Source of the DNA: Marine Group II euryarchaeote MED-G36
Lineage (GTDB): Archaea > Thermoplasmatota > Poseidoniia > Poseidoniales > Thalassarchaeaceae
NCBI GenBank assembly: GCA_002457595.1
Contig: NTJR01000001.1
Location: 1 to 53,657 of the forward strand
Length of the DNA stretch: 53,657 nucleotides
Direction of reading: 5' to 3'
A program made the position numbers and the translations under genes. Under the pieces are notes generated by a model, which saw nothing but the letters and a program-made list of their open reading frames with translations, ran no database searches and was not told where the DNA came from. How positions within the stretch are numbered: position 1 is the stretch's first letter; every line of letters starts with the position of its first letter. Of this stretch, positions 25,676-34,497 are shown piece after piece.

Positions 25676-26213
25676 TGAGGAGCGTGTGGATACCGAGTTG
25701 CTAGCGCGGCTTGAATCCGGCTCAGGAGACCGAATACGCGTTCCCCTTCCGAATAAAAAAATCAATGAGATGTTCGCCATTGCAGACCAAATTCTAGGTG
25801 GACGCAGAGTCCGAGCAGTTTGTGCTGATGGCGAAAGCAGGCTTGCACGAATACCAGGAAAGATGCGCCGACGCCAATGGGTTCGTGAGGGCGATCTAAT
25901 CATTTTACAGCCTTGGGACTTCCAAGATGCAAAGGCAGATGTTCGTATGCGTTACACCAAGACACAGTCAATTTACCTATCACGCAAAGGTGTTCTTCCT
26001 GAGATTGTTGATCTATTCGGTATGTCTGATGATCAATTGAGTGATGATGATGAAGAAAGATATGAGCAAGAGGTTGTGACTCAACCTGAGCCTGTTGAAG
26101 AAGAGGGTGCTGATGACTTGAATGAAGAAGTTGAAGCAGCAGAATCAGAACCTGCTCCTTCCTCATCTTGGGCTGACGATGATGATGATGACATCGACTC
26201 ATTCTTTGGGTGA
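25665..26213 (+). CDS. eif1A: Translation initiation factor aIF1A with long acidic tail
   Basis: The protein has 182 residues. The OB-fold core (residues about 20-105) is clear: INEMFAIADQILGGRRVRAVC, RLARIPGKMRRRQWVREGD and LIILQPWDFQDAKADV. It binds the A site of the small subunit and helps scanning and assembly of the initiation complex. Typical archaeal proteins end near residue 110. Here an extra acidic tail of about 70 residues ends in DDDDDDIDSFFG, which resembles the DIDDI-type C-terminus that eukaryotic eIF1A uses to bind eIF5B. It is followed by the RIO1 kinase gene with overlapping or near-overlapping starts, a known archaeal neighbourhood. Confidence 0.9.
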   Translation: MARREERVDTELLARLESGSGDRIRVPLPNKKINEMFAIADQILGGRRVRAVCADGESRLARIPGKMRRRQWVREGDLIILQPWDFQDAKADVRMRYTKTQSIYLSRKGVLPEIVDLFGMSDDQLSDDDEERYEQEVVTQPEPVEEEGADDLNEEVEAAESEPAPSSSWADDDDDDIDSFFG

Positions 26214-26218
26214 GTCAG

Positions 26219-27100
26219 ATGTCTGATCCTGATTGGGAGGAATTCGATCCCGATTCGATTCTCAAGTCCTCTCGTCAGCATGATTGGATGAATGAAAACC
26301 GATTCAAGCGAATGTTCAGTGATATTGAAGATAAATTACAGGGCGTTCTTGGAAAAGGTCAGTATGATTGGGTAGATCGTCGTGTATTCGATGCGGTTTT
26401 TGACCGCTCCACACTAATGTCTTTGCATAAACTGATGCAGTTGGGTGAAATTGAGACTGTTGATTATCCAATTGCTCGTGGTAAAGAAGCTCACGTTTTC
26501 CATGCAACGACCAATCAAGGTCCTGCTGCAGTGAAGATATTTCATACTACTAATGCAGTATTCAAGAGTCTTGCAAAATATATTGATGGAGATCCTCGAT
26601 TTGGTGGATTGAAGCGTCGTCATCGAGAGTTGGTGAAGATTTGGGTTCGCAAAGAGTATCGAAATATGCTTCGTATGCGAAAACACGGTATTCGTGTTCC
26701 ACTCCCAAGAGCAATTCTCAACAATGTATTGGTGATGGATTTAGTTGGGGATAAAGGAGAACCATCTCCTCGGCTAAAGGACATTACTGTAGATGACCCG
26801 ATGGGTGTTTTTGACGAACTTTTGGAGATTCTTGCCGTATGTTGGCAGAGCTGTGATTTAGCACATTCCGATTTTAGTGAATACAACATTCTCTGGTATG
26901 ATGGCCAGCCTTGGATCATCGATGTGGGTCAGGCTGTTGTTAGTGCTCACCCTTCATCTAACGAATTCTTAGTTCGAGATGTAACTAGACTTGTGCAGTG
27001 GATTAATCGTCAAGGATACGAGGTTCAACTTGCAGATTCACTATTGAGAGTACTCGATGAACCCGTTCCCGAGTACCCACCCCTGCCGGGCGGGGATTAA
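26219..27100 (+). CDS. rio1: RIO1-family atypical protein kinase
   Basis: The protein has 293 residues. RIO1 motifs are intact: the ATP-loop region ARGKEAHVFHA, the lysine in AAVKIFHT, the RIO helix region FKSLAKYIDGDPRF, the catalytic loop HSDFSEYN (Asp218, Asn223) and the metal-binding IDVGQ (Asp235). RIO1 acts as an ATPase or kinase in late maturation of the small ribosomal subunit, which fits its place between aIF1A and a KH protein of the Pno1/Dim2 type. ATG 26219 is preferred, with GGTGA at 26209-26213. GTG 26210, overlapping the upstream stop, is an alternative. Confidence 0.93.
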   Translation: MSDPDWEEFDPDSILKSSRQHDWMNENRFKRMFSDIEDKLQGVLGKGQYDWVDRRVFDAVFDRSTLMSLHKLMQLGEIETVDYPIARGKEAHVFHATTNQGPAAVKIFHTTNAVFKSLAKYIDGDPRFGGLKRRHRELVKIWVRKEYRNMLRMRKHGIRVPLPRAILNNVLVMDLVGDKGEPSPRLKDITVDDPMGVFDELLEILAVCWQSCDLAHSDFSEYNILWYDGQPWIIDVGQAVVSAHPSSNEFLVRDVTRLVQWINRQGYEVQLADSLLRVLDEPVPEYPPLPGGD

Positions 27101-27107
27101 AACGGGG

Positions 27108-27123
27108 AGTCGGCCCGCCGGCT
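27108..27123 (+). promoter_or_regulatory. Hairpin just before the KH-protein start
   Basis: AGTCGG, loop CCCG, CCGGCT: a 6-bp stem with one G-T pair. It starts 8 bases after the RIO1 stop and ends 2 bases before GTG 27126. It has the same layout as the element before the presenilin-like gene, where the hairpin is also directly followed by GTGGAG. Confidence 0.45.
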
Positions 27124-27125
27124 TC

Positions 27126-27854
27126 GTGGAGTTACTTGCTCGTATCCCGAAGGACCGTATTGCGGTGCTAATTGGACAAGGTGGTAAGACTCGTAAGATG
27201 ATTGAGAAGGCTAGTGGTGCATCTCTTGAAATTGAATCAGACACGGGAGATGTATTTGCAGATTGGAATCATCAAGAAGCAGACCCAATTTTGCGAATGA
27301 AAATGCCCGACGTGATTCGTGCCATTGGACGAGGTCTTGCACCGAAACGTGCCGTGAAATTACTCGAAGACGAAGTATTCCTCCGAATGTATGACATCCG
27401 CGAGTGGGTTGGGCGACAACCTAACCAAACACGCCGTATGCGAAGTAGGTTAATCGGCCGTGATGGGAGAATACGTAGCTTGATTGAGGAAATAACACAT
27501 ACTGAGATGGCCATTTATGGTTCCACAGTTCTTGTAATAGGTGACGAAGAAGGACTTGCACTTGCAACTCCAGCTATTGAGAACATCCTCAATGGTGCTG
27601 AGCATGGTAATGTTTTACATGGTCTAGAGAAGGATAGAAAGCGTATGCGGATGCAATCCCGTAGTCTTGATTCCTATGATGAAAAAACCGACACCAAGGA
27701 TACCTTCGACGCTCTGGTTCCAGGACTAGCCGAAGCGCGCCGTCGCCGTGAAAGACGCTACAAGGGTGCACAGGTTGATCCCGAAAATTCAGAGGAGATT
27801 GCAGAGATGCTTGAGCTCTCTGAAGATGAGTCAATTTCCTTTGAAGAGGAATGA
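27126..27854 (+). CDS. KH-domain RNA-binding protein (archaeal Pno1/Dim2-like)
   Basis: The protein has 242 residues with two KH domains. KH1 has ARIPKDRIAVLIGQGGKTRK, with the GxGG loop. KH2 has SRLIGRDGRIRSLIEEIT, with a GRDG loop. A charged tail of about 60 residues ends in acidic residues. The eukaryotic relative Pno1/Dim2 binds the 3' end of small-subunit rRNA and works in the same step as RIO1, whose gene lies directly upstream. The start GTG 27126 is chosen because the first KH strand begins a few residues later. Longer forms would have to start inside the RIO1 gene. Confidence 0.88.
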   Translation: MELLARIPKDRIAVLIGQGGKTRKMIEKASGASLEIESDTGDVFADWNHQEADPILRMKMPDVIRAIGRGLAPKRAVKLLEDEVFLRMYDIREWVGRQPNQTRRMRSRLIGRDGRIRSLIEEITHTEMAIYGSTVLVIGDEEGLALATPAIENILNGAEHGNVLHGLEKDRKRMRMQSRSLDSYDEKTDTKDTFDALVPGLAEARRRRERRYKGAQVDPENSEEIAEMLELSEDESISFEEE

Positions 27855-27897
27855 TGCGAGCCGCCACGCCTAAGCGGGGTTGCTTGCTCGAACACCC

Positions 27898-29178
27898 ATG
27901 ATGAACCATCTTGAAGAGTGGTATGACTATGAACAAACGGTCATCAAGGCCCTTTCTGCAATCATGACCCTGTTCTTTGCAGGTTTTGCTCTGCATGAGT
28001 TAGACATCGAAAATCCCCTATCTGATTTTGTTTACCAATACTATCTCGATCCAATTATTGGTGAATCGACTGGAGATTCTGGTTACAATATGGTCAACAC
28101 AATGACCTATGGAATTGTTCTTGCAATGTTCGCAATTGCTCTTTCGGGTTGGTTGAGGCATCTAGGTATTGATGGCTCGGACATGACATTACTGGCTTTG
28201 CTACCATTTGTTCTCTGGGCAGCCTTAGGTGAAGTAGTTGAAGATGCACAGATGTTTGGAGAGGTTCTTTCGGCTTGGTTTGTAAGCCCAGGTGTACATT
28301 TCCAAACTGCAGGTTGGGTGATACTTTCAGGTGCTGCTGGATATAGTATAATCAATAATAACGAAAATTCAATTCCCAAATTTAAGCGTGTCAATACAAT
28401 CTCAATGGTGCTTATTTCTTCTCAATTCCTTATTTATGGTATTTCGATTAGTGGCAGTAATACTGTTGAGAGTAAAGAAATTGATTTGACACTTTTTGCT
28501 ATTTTCGGAATATTAGGAGTCCTAACTCCAATCTGGTTGAAGGATATTGGAGATTTTTTCGATGATCTTCAAAGGACTGTATATTTCACAGGAGTAGGTG
28601 GAAGCCTCGTTCTCTTTGGCGGTTTGGCTTCCTATATGTCGTGGGCTCCATCTGATCAACTAAATTTCTGGCCTGTTGTAGTAGTCATTGGTTTACCAAT
28701 CGTTGTTGCTTATCTTATGATTCAGCAAGGCCGCGAATCTTCGATTCAACTTGCATCACAGGGAATCGTCGCAGGAATCCTTCCTCCTGGAATGACTGAG
28801 GAAGAATATTTGGCTTCAGAATCTGCAGAGAAAGATCTGATTGAATCACTTAGAACAAAGGCTACGATGGCATATCCTGTGGCTTTTCTTCCAGTAGTTG
28901 GTCAGTTTCTAGATGGAATTGCTACATACATTGGAATAGATTTCTTCAACTATAGTGAAAAACATGTGCTATCTGCTGCGGTAATCGAATTATTTGATAC
29001 AGCAGCAACTTTTGCCGTTCTAAAGTTAGCTATTGGTGGAATTATTTTCTGGTTCTACTCATTAGCAAACTTCGAGCATCGTCAGCAACATCTCCGTCTC
29101 CTCATTGGACTAGCATTGATGGTAGTGGGTATGGCACCCGGTCTACGAGATGTCGGTCGACTAATGCTGGGTGTTTGA
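27898..29178 (+). CDS. DUF63 family integral membrane protein
   Basis: The protein has 426 residues with about ten membrane spans. Features typical of DUF63 are YNMVNTMTYGIVLAMFAIAL near the N-terminus, LLPFVLWAALGEVVEDAQMF, and the C-terminal VIELFDTAATFAVLKLAIGG. The family is widespread in archaea and has no established function. The start is uncertain: ATG 27898 (or 27901) lacks a clear ribosome binding site, while TTG 27880 directly follows GCGGGG. The region 27857-27891 can fold (CGAGC with GCTCG as outer arms). It follows the ribosome-maturation cluster by about 40 bases and may be a separate unit. Confidence 0.8.
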   Translation: MMNHLEEWYDYEQTVIKALSAIMTLFFAGFALHELDIENPLSDFVYQYYLDPIIGESTGDSGYNMVNTMTYGIVLAMFAIALSGWLRHLGIDGSDMTLLALLPFVLWAALGEVVEDAQMFGEVLSAWFVSPGVHFQTAGWVILSGAAGYSIINNNENSIPKFKRVNTISMVLISSQFLIYGISISGSNTVESKEIDLTLFAIFGILGVLTPIWLKDIGDFFDDLQRTVYFTGVGGSLVLFGGLASYMSWAPSDQLNFWPVVVVIGLPIVVAYLMIQQGRESSIQLASQGIVAGILPPGMTEEEYLASESAEKDLIESLRTKATMAYPVAFLPVVGQFLDGIATYIGIDFFNYSEKHVLSAAVIELFDTAATFAVLKLAIGGIIFWFYSLANFEHRQQHLRLLIGLALMVVGMAPGLRDVGRLMLGV

Positions 29179-29195
29179 TTCCGCCTCAATAATCA

Positions 29196-29212
29196 CGACA
29201 TCTATGATGTCG
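29196..29212 (+). promoter_or_regulatory. Perfect hairpin before the carboxylase operon
   Basis: CGACATC, loop TAT, GATGTCG: a 7-bp perfect stem, 17 bases after the DUF63 stop and 47 bases before the ATG at 29260. No T-tract follows. Confidence 0.6.
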
Positions 29213-29259
29213 AATCCATTTAATTGAAGGTATGACGGCAATCTGAGGGGTTGAGAGCC

Positions 29260-30870
29260 ATGGACAGATTGCCGACCCGAGTCGACCGTGGAAGTGCTGA
29301 TTGGCATGGTCGACGAGAATATAATCTCGGTTTAGCAGACCAACTCAAGGAGCATCTTGCAGCAGTCAAGAATGGTGGAGGTGGCAAATATGTCGAACGA
29401 CATAGAAAGCGCGGAAAGATGCTACCTCGAGAACGAATTGCAGAAATTTGCGACCCCGGCAGTCCATTTCTAGAGTTCAGTTCTCTTGCTGCAAATGGTC
29501 TCTATGATGGACGCGCGCACTCAGCTGGAATAGTCACTGGGATTGGGGTTGTACATGGTAAGGAGTGTCTTTTTGTTGCCAACGATGCAACCGTCAAGGG
29601 CGGCTCATACTACCCAATGACAGTGAAAAAACACATTAGGGCTCAAGACATTTCTGATGCTAACAATTTGCCTTGCATCTATCTGGTAGATAGTGGAGGA
29701 GCATTCCTTCCAATGCAGGATGAAGTATTCCCTGACATTGGTCACTTTGGCCGTATTTTTCGTAATCAGGCCGTTCTATCGGGTAAGGGTATTCCTCAGG
29801 TTGCAGCAGTACTTGGCAGTTGCACTGCTGGTGGGGCTTACGTACCTGCAATGTCTGATGAGTCAATCATTGTCAAGGGTAACGGAACCATTTTCCTCGC
29901 AGGCCCTCCTTTAGTCAAGGCTGCAACTGGTGAAGAAGTAAGTGCAGAGGATCTTGGTGGTGCTGATGTTCACACTCGTCAATCAGGTGTTGCTGATCAT
30001 TTCGCTGAGAATGAAGAAGAAGCCTTGCGAATGGTTCGAAATGTAGTTGAAAACTTGAACATTGAGCCGAAGCAGCGTCTTGATGTTAAGCCAGTAGAGG
30101 AGCCTGCCTATGATACTGAAGATTTGATGGGGATTCTTCCTTCAGACAATCGAACTCCTTACGACGTCAAGGAGGTAATAGCTCGCCTTGTTGATGGTTC
30201 AAGATTCCATGAGTTCAAACCACGCTATGGTACAACTCTAGTATGTGGTTTTGCTAGAATTCATGGATATCCAGTTGGTATTGTAGCCAACAATGGAATA
30301 TTATTTTCTGAATCATCTCTCAAAGGTGCTCATTTCATTGAATTGTGTGGCCAGCGCGGGATTCCTCTGATTTTCTTGCAGAACATTACCGGCTTCATGG
30401 TTGGCCGTGATGCTGAATCTGGTGGAATAGCCAAAGATGGAGCAAAATTAGTCACAGCCGTATCTTGTGTTCCTGTGCCCAAATTCACTGTAATAATTGG
30501 TGGGTCACATGGGGCTGGCAATTACGGAATGTGTGGGCGTGCCTATGACCCTCGTTTTCTTTTCATGTGGCCGAATGCAAGGATATCTGTAATGGGTGGT
30601 CCACAAGCGGCAGACGTATTGGCTAGTGTCAAGCAGGATCAGAGAGCTCGAGAAGGACTCCTTCCAATGTCTGGAAGTGAATTGGAAGATTTCCGTCGTC
30701 CTATTCTCGACAAGTATGAAACAGAAGGTTCACCTTACTATTCTACTGCTCGATTATGGGATGATGGCGTTATCGATCCTAGGGACACTAGAGATGTGTT
30801 AGGGCTAGCCATCTCCGCTTCACTTAACGCCCCATTCCCTGATAGTGACTACGGCGTATTCAGGATGTGA
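29260..30870 (+). CDS. mccB: Acyl-CoA carboxylase carboxyltransferase, methylcrotonyl-CoA type
   Basis: The protein has 536 residues and a full carboxyltransferase. It transfers CO2 from carboxybiotin to an acyl-CoA. Motifs diagnostic of the methylcrotonyl-CoA branch are present: [33 protein letters not shown], and [20 protein letters not shown]. The C-terminal half has [21 protein letters not shown] and the second oxyanion region [18 protein letters not shown]. The reaction belongs to leucine breakdown. Start ATG 29260 follows GAGGGGT at 29246-29252. The downstream genes supply a hydratase, biotin carboxylase and biotin carrier. Propionyl-CoA activity cannot be excluded from sequence alone. 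Confidence 0.9.
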   Translation: MDRLPTRVDRGSADWHGRREYNLGLADQLKEHLAAVKNGGGGKYVERHRKRGKMLPRERIAEICDPGSPFLEFSSLAANGLYDGRAHSAGIVTGIGVVHGKECLFVANDATVKGGSYYPMTVKKHIRAQDISDANNLPCIYLVDSGGAFLPMQDEVFPDIGHFGRIFRNQAVLSGKGIPQVAAVLGSCTAGGAYVPAMSDESIIVKGNGTIFLAGPPLVKAATGEEVSAEDLGGADVHTRQSGVADHFAENEEEALRMVRNVVENLNIEPKQRLDVKPVEEPAYDTEDLMGILPSDNRTPYDVKEVIARLVDGSRFHEFKPRYGTTLVCGFARIHGYPVGIVANNGILFSESSLKGAHFIELCGQRGIPLIFLQNITGFMVGRDAESGGIAKDGAKLVTAVSCVPVPKFTVIIGGSHGAGNYGMCGRAYDPRFLFMWPNARISVMGGPQAADVLASVKQDQRAREGLLPMSGSELEDFRRPILDKYETEGSPYYSTARLWDDGVIDPRDTRDVLGLAISASLNAPFPDSDYGVFRM

Positions 30871-30889
30871 TAATTTGGATAGAGCAAAA

Positions 30890-31747
30890 ATGAGTGATGA
30901 GAAGCCAACAACCGAATTGTGTTCGCTGAATATCAATGGAGCAGTTGCCAATGTTACTCTGATGCGTAGTGATGTGTTCAATGCATTGAATGTTCAATTG
31001 ATATCTGAATTGGTGGACATCCTATCTTGGACGGAATCAAGATCTGTAGGTACAACACTTTCCTTAACCGATTCAGAAGGCTCGCCTTACCTTCGTGTAT
31101 TGATATTACGAAGTGATGGAAAGCACTTCTGTGCAGGAGCGGACATTAACATGATGCGTGATGCTGGTGCACGTTCTGTGGAAGAAAATCGAGCAGATTC
31201 TCAGCGTCTAGACCGTCTATTCAATTCCCTTTGGTCACACCCCTGTTTCACCATAGGTGCTGCACAAGGAGTTGCTCTAGGCGGTGGTGCTGGATTAGTG
31301 GCCTGTGTTGACCATTGTATTGGTGAACCAAATACTAGAATCGCTCTTTCAGAAGGGAAATTAGGAATTCTTCCTGCAGTAATAGGACCTTATGTCTATA
31401 GAAAATTAGGTAGCGCTCAATTCCGACGTCTTTCAATGATGGCTTCACGTATTGGAGCAGATGAGTGTTTGAGGATTGGTTGGCTGAATGAGATAGTAAC
31501 TTCTCCATTAGATTTTGATGATGCAATATCAAGGGTCACTGCTGATGTAATGACCACTGGTCCAATGGCTGTGGCTGAATCAAAGAGATTGACTATGGCT
31601 TTTGATGGATGGATGTCTACGGATGAAGAACTTCGTCTGTGGACTCTTGACAAGACTACTCAAATGCGTGGTTCCCGAGAGGGACAAGAGGGTTTGTCTG
31701 CTTTCCTTGAGCGACGTAAACCGGATTGGTCTTTGGATTCTGAGTGA
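30890..31747 (+). CDS. Enoyl-CoA hydratase family protein, probably methylglutaconyl-CoA hydratase
   Basis: The protein has 285 residues of the crotonase fold. It shows the CoA-binding and oxyanion segment GKHFCAGADINMMRDAG, the second oxyanion GVALGGGAGLVACVDH, and SEGKLGILPAVIGPYV. The last motif resembles the LGLIPATISPYV segment of AUH and LiuC enzymes, which hydrate 3-methylglutaconyl-CoA, the product of the carboxylase encoded upstream. ATG 30890 is preferred. TTG 30875 is in frame, and earlier codons overlap mccB. An insert of about 15 residues (SVGTTLSLTDSEGSP) precedes the oxyanion segment. Confidence 0.82.
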   Translation: MSDEKPTTELCSLNINGAVANVTLMRSDVFNALNVQLISELVDILSWTESRSVGTTLSLTDSEGSPYLRVLILRSDGKHFCAGADINMMRDAGARSVEENRADSQRLDRLFNSLWSHPCFTIGAAQGVALGGGAGLVACVDHCIGEPNTRIALSEGKLGILPAVIGPYVYRKLGSAQFRRLSMMASRIGADECLRIGWLNEIVTSPLDFDDAISRVTADVMTTGPMAVAESKRLTMAFDGWMSTDEELRLWTLDKTTQMRGSREGQEGLSAFLERRKPDWSLDSE

Positions 31748-31756
31748 GGTTTCTGT

Positions 31757-33310
31757 ATGATTCCGGATTGGATGGTTGGTGCTAATCGCCCATTCGATTC
31801 TATTTTGGTTGCTAATCGTGGAGAGATTGCTGTTAGAGTTCTCAAGGCAGCCAAGGAATCCGGCTTACGTGGTGTTGCAATTTTCTCAGATCCTGATACA
31901 GGCTCACTACACGCAGAGATAGCCGATGAGGCTGTACATCTTCCAGGAACTACGCTTGCTGAGACGTATCTCAATGCAGATGCGATAATTGCTGCAGCGC
32001 GTGATACTGGTGCACAGGCCATACATCCCGGATTTGGTTTCCTTTCAGAGCGCGCCGATTTCGCTAATGCAGTAAATGATGCAGGTTTGATTTGGATAGG
32101 ACCACCTGCAAGAGCCATTGAGACTATGGGTGACAAGATTTCTGCACGCCGTTGTATGATTGAATATGGAGTGCCGGTAATTCCGGGTGAAGAAATTGCA
32201 ATCTCGGTTGGTAGTGATCATCTAGGCGTACTTGCCGCGGCTGCAGCGCGTATTGGCTATCCCTTGTTGCTCAAAGCAAGTGCAGGAGGAGGAGGTAAAG
32301 GGATGCGCTCTGTACACGAACCAAAGATGCTTCGCACTGAGTACGAAGCAGCAGCACGTGAGGCGACAGCAGCCTTTGGTGATGGAACTGTATACGTCGA
32401 AAGACTGCTTACCGGTGCTCGTCATGTAGAGATTCAAATTCTTGCCGATAGTCACGGAAATTGTATTCATCTGAATGAACGAGATTGTTCTCTCCAACGC
32501 CGTCACCAGAAAGTCATCGAAGAAGCACCCTCCCCTGCCGTAACTACGGAAATCCGGGATTCAATGGGTAAAGCCGCAGTTCAAGCAGCACAGGCTGTAG
32601 ACTACGAGGGTGCAGGAACTGTAGAATTCCTACTTTCCAGTAAAGGAGATTTCTTTTTCCTAGAGATGAATACGAGATTGCAAGTTGAACATCCAGTGAC
32701 TGAGATGATTACTGGTATTGATTTGGTACAGAAGCAATTTGAGGTTGCTGCGGGTATGCACCTTGGGTTGACACAATCAGATATCGGTATCACTGGACAC
32801 GCTATGGAGGCTCGTATCTATGCTGAGGATCCATCCAAGGGTTTCCTCCCCGCCATTGGTAGATTGGCAATGTGGCAAGCACCTCAGGGTCCGGGAATCA
32901 GGGTCGATACGGGTGTTCGGGAAGGAGATGAGGTCACAGTCGATTTCGACCCAATGCTTGCCAAATTAATCGTTCATGCTCCTAGTCGTACAGCAGCAGC
33001 AAGGCGTCTTGACATAGCCCTGTCTAACTTACATGCATTGGGGGTAACAACCAACATTGGTTTCATTCGTCAAATGGCTAGTAATCCCACTTTCTTATCT
33101 GGTGGAATAACTACTGATTACCTCGATTCAACTCCTATATCTGAATTTGCAGAACCCGAACCTGACCACGCTACGCTAGTTGCCATTGCAGCTGCAGCAA
33201 ATCGCTTCGGACTTGACCGTGCAGGAACAGGCGGTGTGGAAGCGATAATCGATGAACACACAGGACATTCTGGAGATCCTTTCAGAACTCTTTCGAGGTC
33301 TTTCCCCTGA
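31757..33310 (+). CDS. mccA: Biotin carboxylase subunit of the acyl-CoA carboxylase
   Basis: The protein has 517 residues. It contains the N-terminal biotin carboxylase domain (SILVANRGEIAVRVLKAAKE), the ATP-grasp glycine loop KASAGGGGKGMRSV, the catalytic segment EMNTRLQVEHPVTEMITGID, and the C-terminal domain with GHAMEARIYAEDP. It carboxylates biotin with ATP and bicarbonate. The chain stops before a biotin-carrier domain, which is encoded by the next gene, so the usual alpha subunit is split in two. Start ATG 31757 follows GAGGTTT, 9 bases after the hydratase gene. Confidence 0.92.
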   Translation: MIPDWMVGANRPFDSILVANRGEIAVRVLKAAKESGLRGVAIFSDPDTGSLHAEIADEAVHLPGTTLAETYLNADAIIAAARDTGAQAIHPGFGFLSERADFANAVNDAGLIWIGPPARAIETMGDKISARRCMIEYGVPVIPGEEIAISVGSDHLGVLAAAAARIGYPLLLKASAGGGGKGMRSVHEPKMLRTEYEAAAREATAAFGDGTVYVERLLTGARHVEIQILADSHGNCIHLNERDCSLQRRHQKVIEEAPSPAVTTEIRDSMGKAAVQAAQAVDYEGAGTVEFLLSSKGDFFFLEMNTRLQVEHPVTEMITGIDLVQKQFEVAAGMHLGLTQSDIGITGHAMEARIYAEDPSKGFLPAIGRLAMWQAPQGPGIRVDTGVREGDEVTVDFDPMLAKLIVHAPSRTAAARRLDIALSNLHALGVTTNIGFIRQMASNPTFLSGGITTDYLDSTPISEFAEPEPDHATLVAIAAAANRFGLDRAGTGGVEAIIDEHTGHSGDPFRTLSRSFP

Positions 33311-33319
33311 GGTGATTGA

Positions 33320-33820
33320 ATGGAATGGTGTGTAGGAGAATCCAATTCAAAAATGAGTGCTAAACTCACAGAATCAGAAGGTGTACTCACCCTTTCAGGA
33401 CTGACTAGTGACGGTGTTGATAATTCACATAGTGATGTTAGCATCAGACGTGATGAACACCCGGGTCGTCTTGTTGTAGAAGTAAATGGTGCGGCTCAAT
33501 TTGCTCATGTTGCTAAGGTTGGTGACTCATGGTGGATACATCTCAATGGCCGTATTCATGTGGTGCATGGGCACGAGCCGGGAAGTGCTGATTCGGATGC
33601 AGGCGAGGGTGGTTTAACAGCGCCAATGCCCGGAACAATTCTCGAAGTTCTTGTCAAAGAAGGTCAAAGAGTTCGGGAAGGGCAGGCGTTGCTAGTAATG
33701 GAGGCGATGAAGATGGAACATAGAATTCAGGCTCCACGTGCTGGAGAAGTAGTTTCTGTCAATTTCGTTACCGGTGATCGTGTTGATATGGGTGATACAC
33801 TTGTTGAACTTGGTGAATAA
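33320..33820 (+). CDS. Biotin carboxyl carrier protein of the acyl-CoA carboxylase
   Basis: The protein has 166 residues. The C-terminal biotinyl domain (residues about 95-166) has LTAPMPGTILEVLVKEGQ and the biotinylation site VMEAMKMEH, with Lys131 as the modified residue. The N-terminal 90 residues form a beta-rich region with the sequence HVAKVGDSWWIHLNGRIHVV, like the linker domain of methylcrotonyl- or propionyl-CoA carboxylase alpha subunits that contacts the beta subunit. It starts at ATG 33320 after GAGGTGATTGA, 9 bases after mccA. Confidence 0.9.
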   Translation: MEWCVGESNSKMSAKLTESEGVLTLSGLTSDGVDNSHSDVSIRRDEHPGRLVVEVNGAAQFAHVAKVGDSWWIHLNGRIHVVHGHEPGSADSDAGEGGLTAPMPGTILEVLVKEGQRVREGQALLVMEAMKMEHRIQAPRAGEVVSVNFVTGDRVDMGDTLVELGE

Positions 33821-33832
33821 TTTGGTGTTAAT

Positions 33833-34387
33833 ATGGATTTGAATCGAGATTTTCTTAGATTGTTTACAGGAGTATTTGGTTTATTGGTTCTTCTTTCATA
33901 TGTCTATGGAGTTAGTCGAGCCAATGATGCCCAATCACTCTGGGGTGGAATTCCCTCAACTTGGCAGAATCGAATAGTTCCCTTCATGTTTATTGCAGCA
34001 ATTGGATACCTAATCTATTGGTGGATTGTTCTTTTTCAATTAGAACCTGCCTCATTGGAAAACATGCATTGGCCATGGTCTGATTCTGATGGTTCTGGAC
34101 TACAAAATTTGTTTATTGCTAATGCATTAGTGCTAATCCCCTCTGCACTATGGTTGGAAAGTACCCTCTTTCACATCAATCATCAATATTCATGGACCCC
34201 AATTTTAGTAATAGGAATTCTATTTCTAGTTTCATTGGGAAATTTCCTTATGGGGGCTCTTGCTTATTCCTCTTACCAAGATTCCATTGATGGTTCTAGG
34301 CTTATGTTGGTTGGTAGTCTGATGCTTGCAATCCAATGTATTCTCTTTGATTTCATAATTTGGTCTGCTAAATTTCCGTGGAAATAA
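33833..34387 (+). CDS. Five-span membrane protein, unknown family
   Basis: The protein has 184 residues and about five predicted spans: LFTGVFGLLVLLSYVYGV, IVPFMFIAAIGYLIYWWIVLF, LFIANALVLIPSALWLES, TPILVIGILFLVSLGNFLMG and LMLVGSLMLAIQCILFDFII. Loops are short and I see no ligand-binding motif. It starts 12 bases after the biotin carrier gene and a T-tract follows its stop, so it is probably the last gene of the carboxylase operon. A link to that pathway is inferred from position only. Confidence 0.7.
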   Translation: MDLNRDFLRLFTGVFGLLVLLSYVYGVSRANDAQSLWGGIPSTWQNRIVPFMFIAAIGYLIYWWIVLFQLEPASLENMHWPWSDSDGSGLQNLFIANALVLIPSALWLESTLFHINHQYSWTPILVIGILFLVSLGNFLMGALAYSSYQDSIDGSRLMLVGSLMLAIQCILFDFIIWSAKFPWK

Positions 34388-34411
34388 ATGAAATTGTACA
34401 CGAAATTGCCA

Positions 34412-34426
34412 TTTTTTTTCATTTTT
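34412..34426 (+). terminator. T-tract terminator after the carboxylase operon
   Basis: TTTTTTTTCATTTTT, about 25 bases after the stop of the five-span protein. Archaeal transcription often ends at such T-rich stretches. Confidence 0.6.
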
Positions 34427-34445
34427 CCAAAGCGAATTATGACGG

Positions 34446-34497
34446 CATCGGATTCAATAGTGACCTCCTACTGGCAATATCATGAATGAATTCGATG
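34446..34497 (+). promoter_or_regulatory. Inverted repeat enclosing the DUF4126 start
   Basis: Arms CATCGGATTCA (34446-34456) and TGAATTCGATG (34487-34497) pair over 11 positions, ten Watson-Crick and one G-T, around a 30-base loop that contains the ATG at 34482. Whether the left arm is transcribed is not known. Confidence 0.5.

Noticed and set aside
27057-27125. Longer N-terminus for the KH protein
   Set aside because: It overlaps the end of the RIO1 gene, has no ribosome binding site and adds residues before a KH domain that already starts normally.
31660-32136. 158-codon open frame on the minus strand
   Set aside because: It is antisense to the biotin carboxylase gene and the end of the hydratase gene, both clearly coding on the plus strand.
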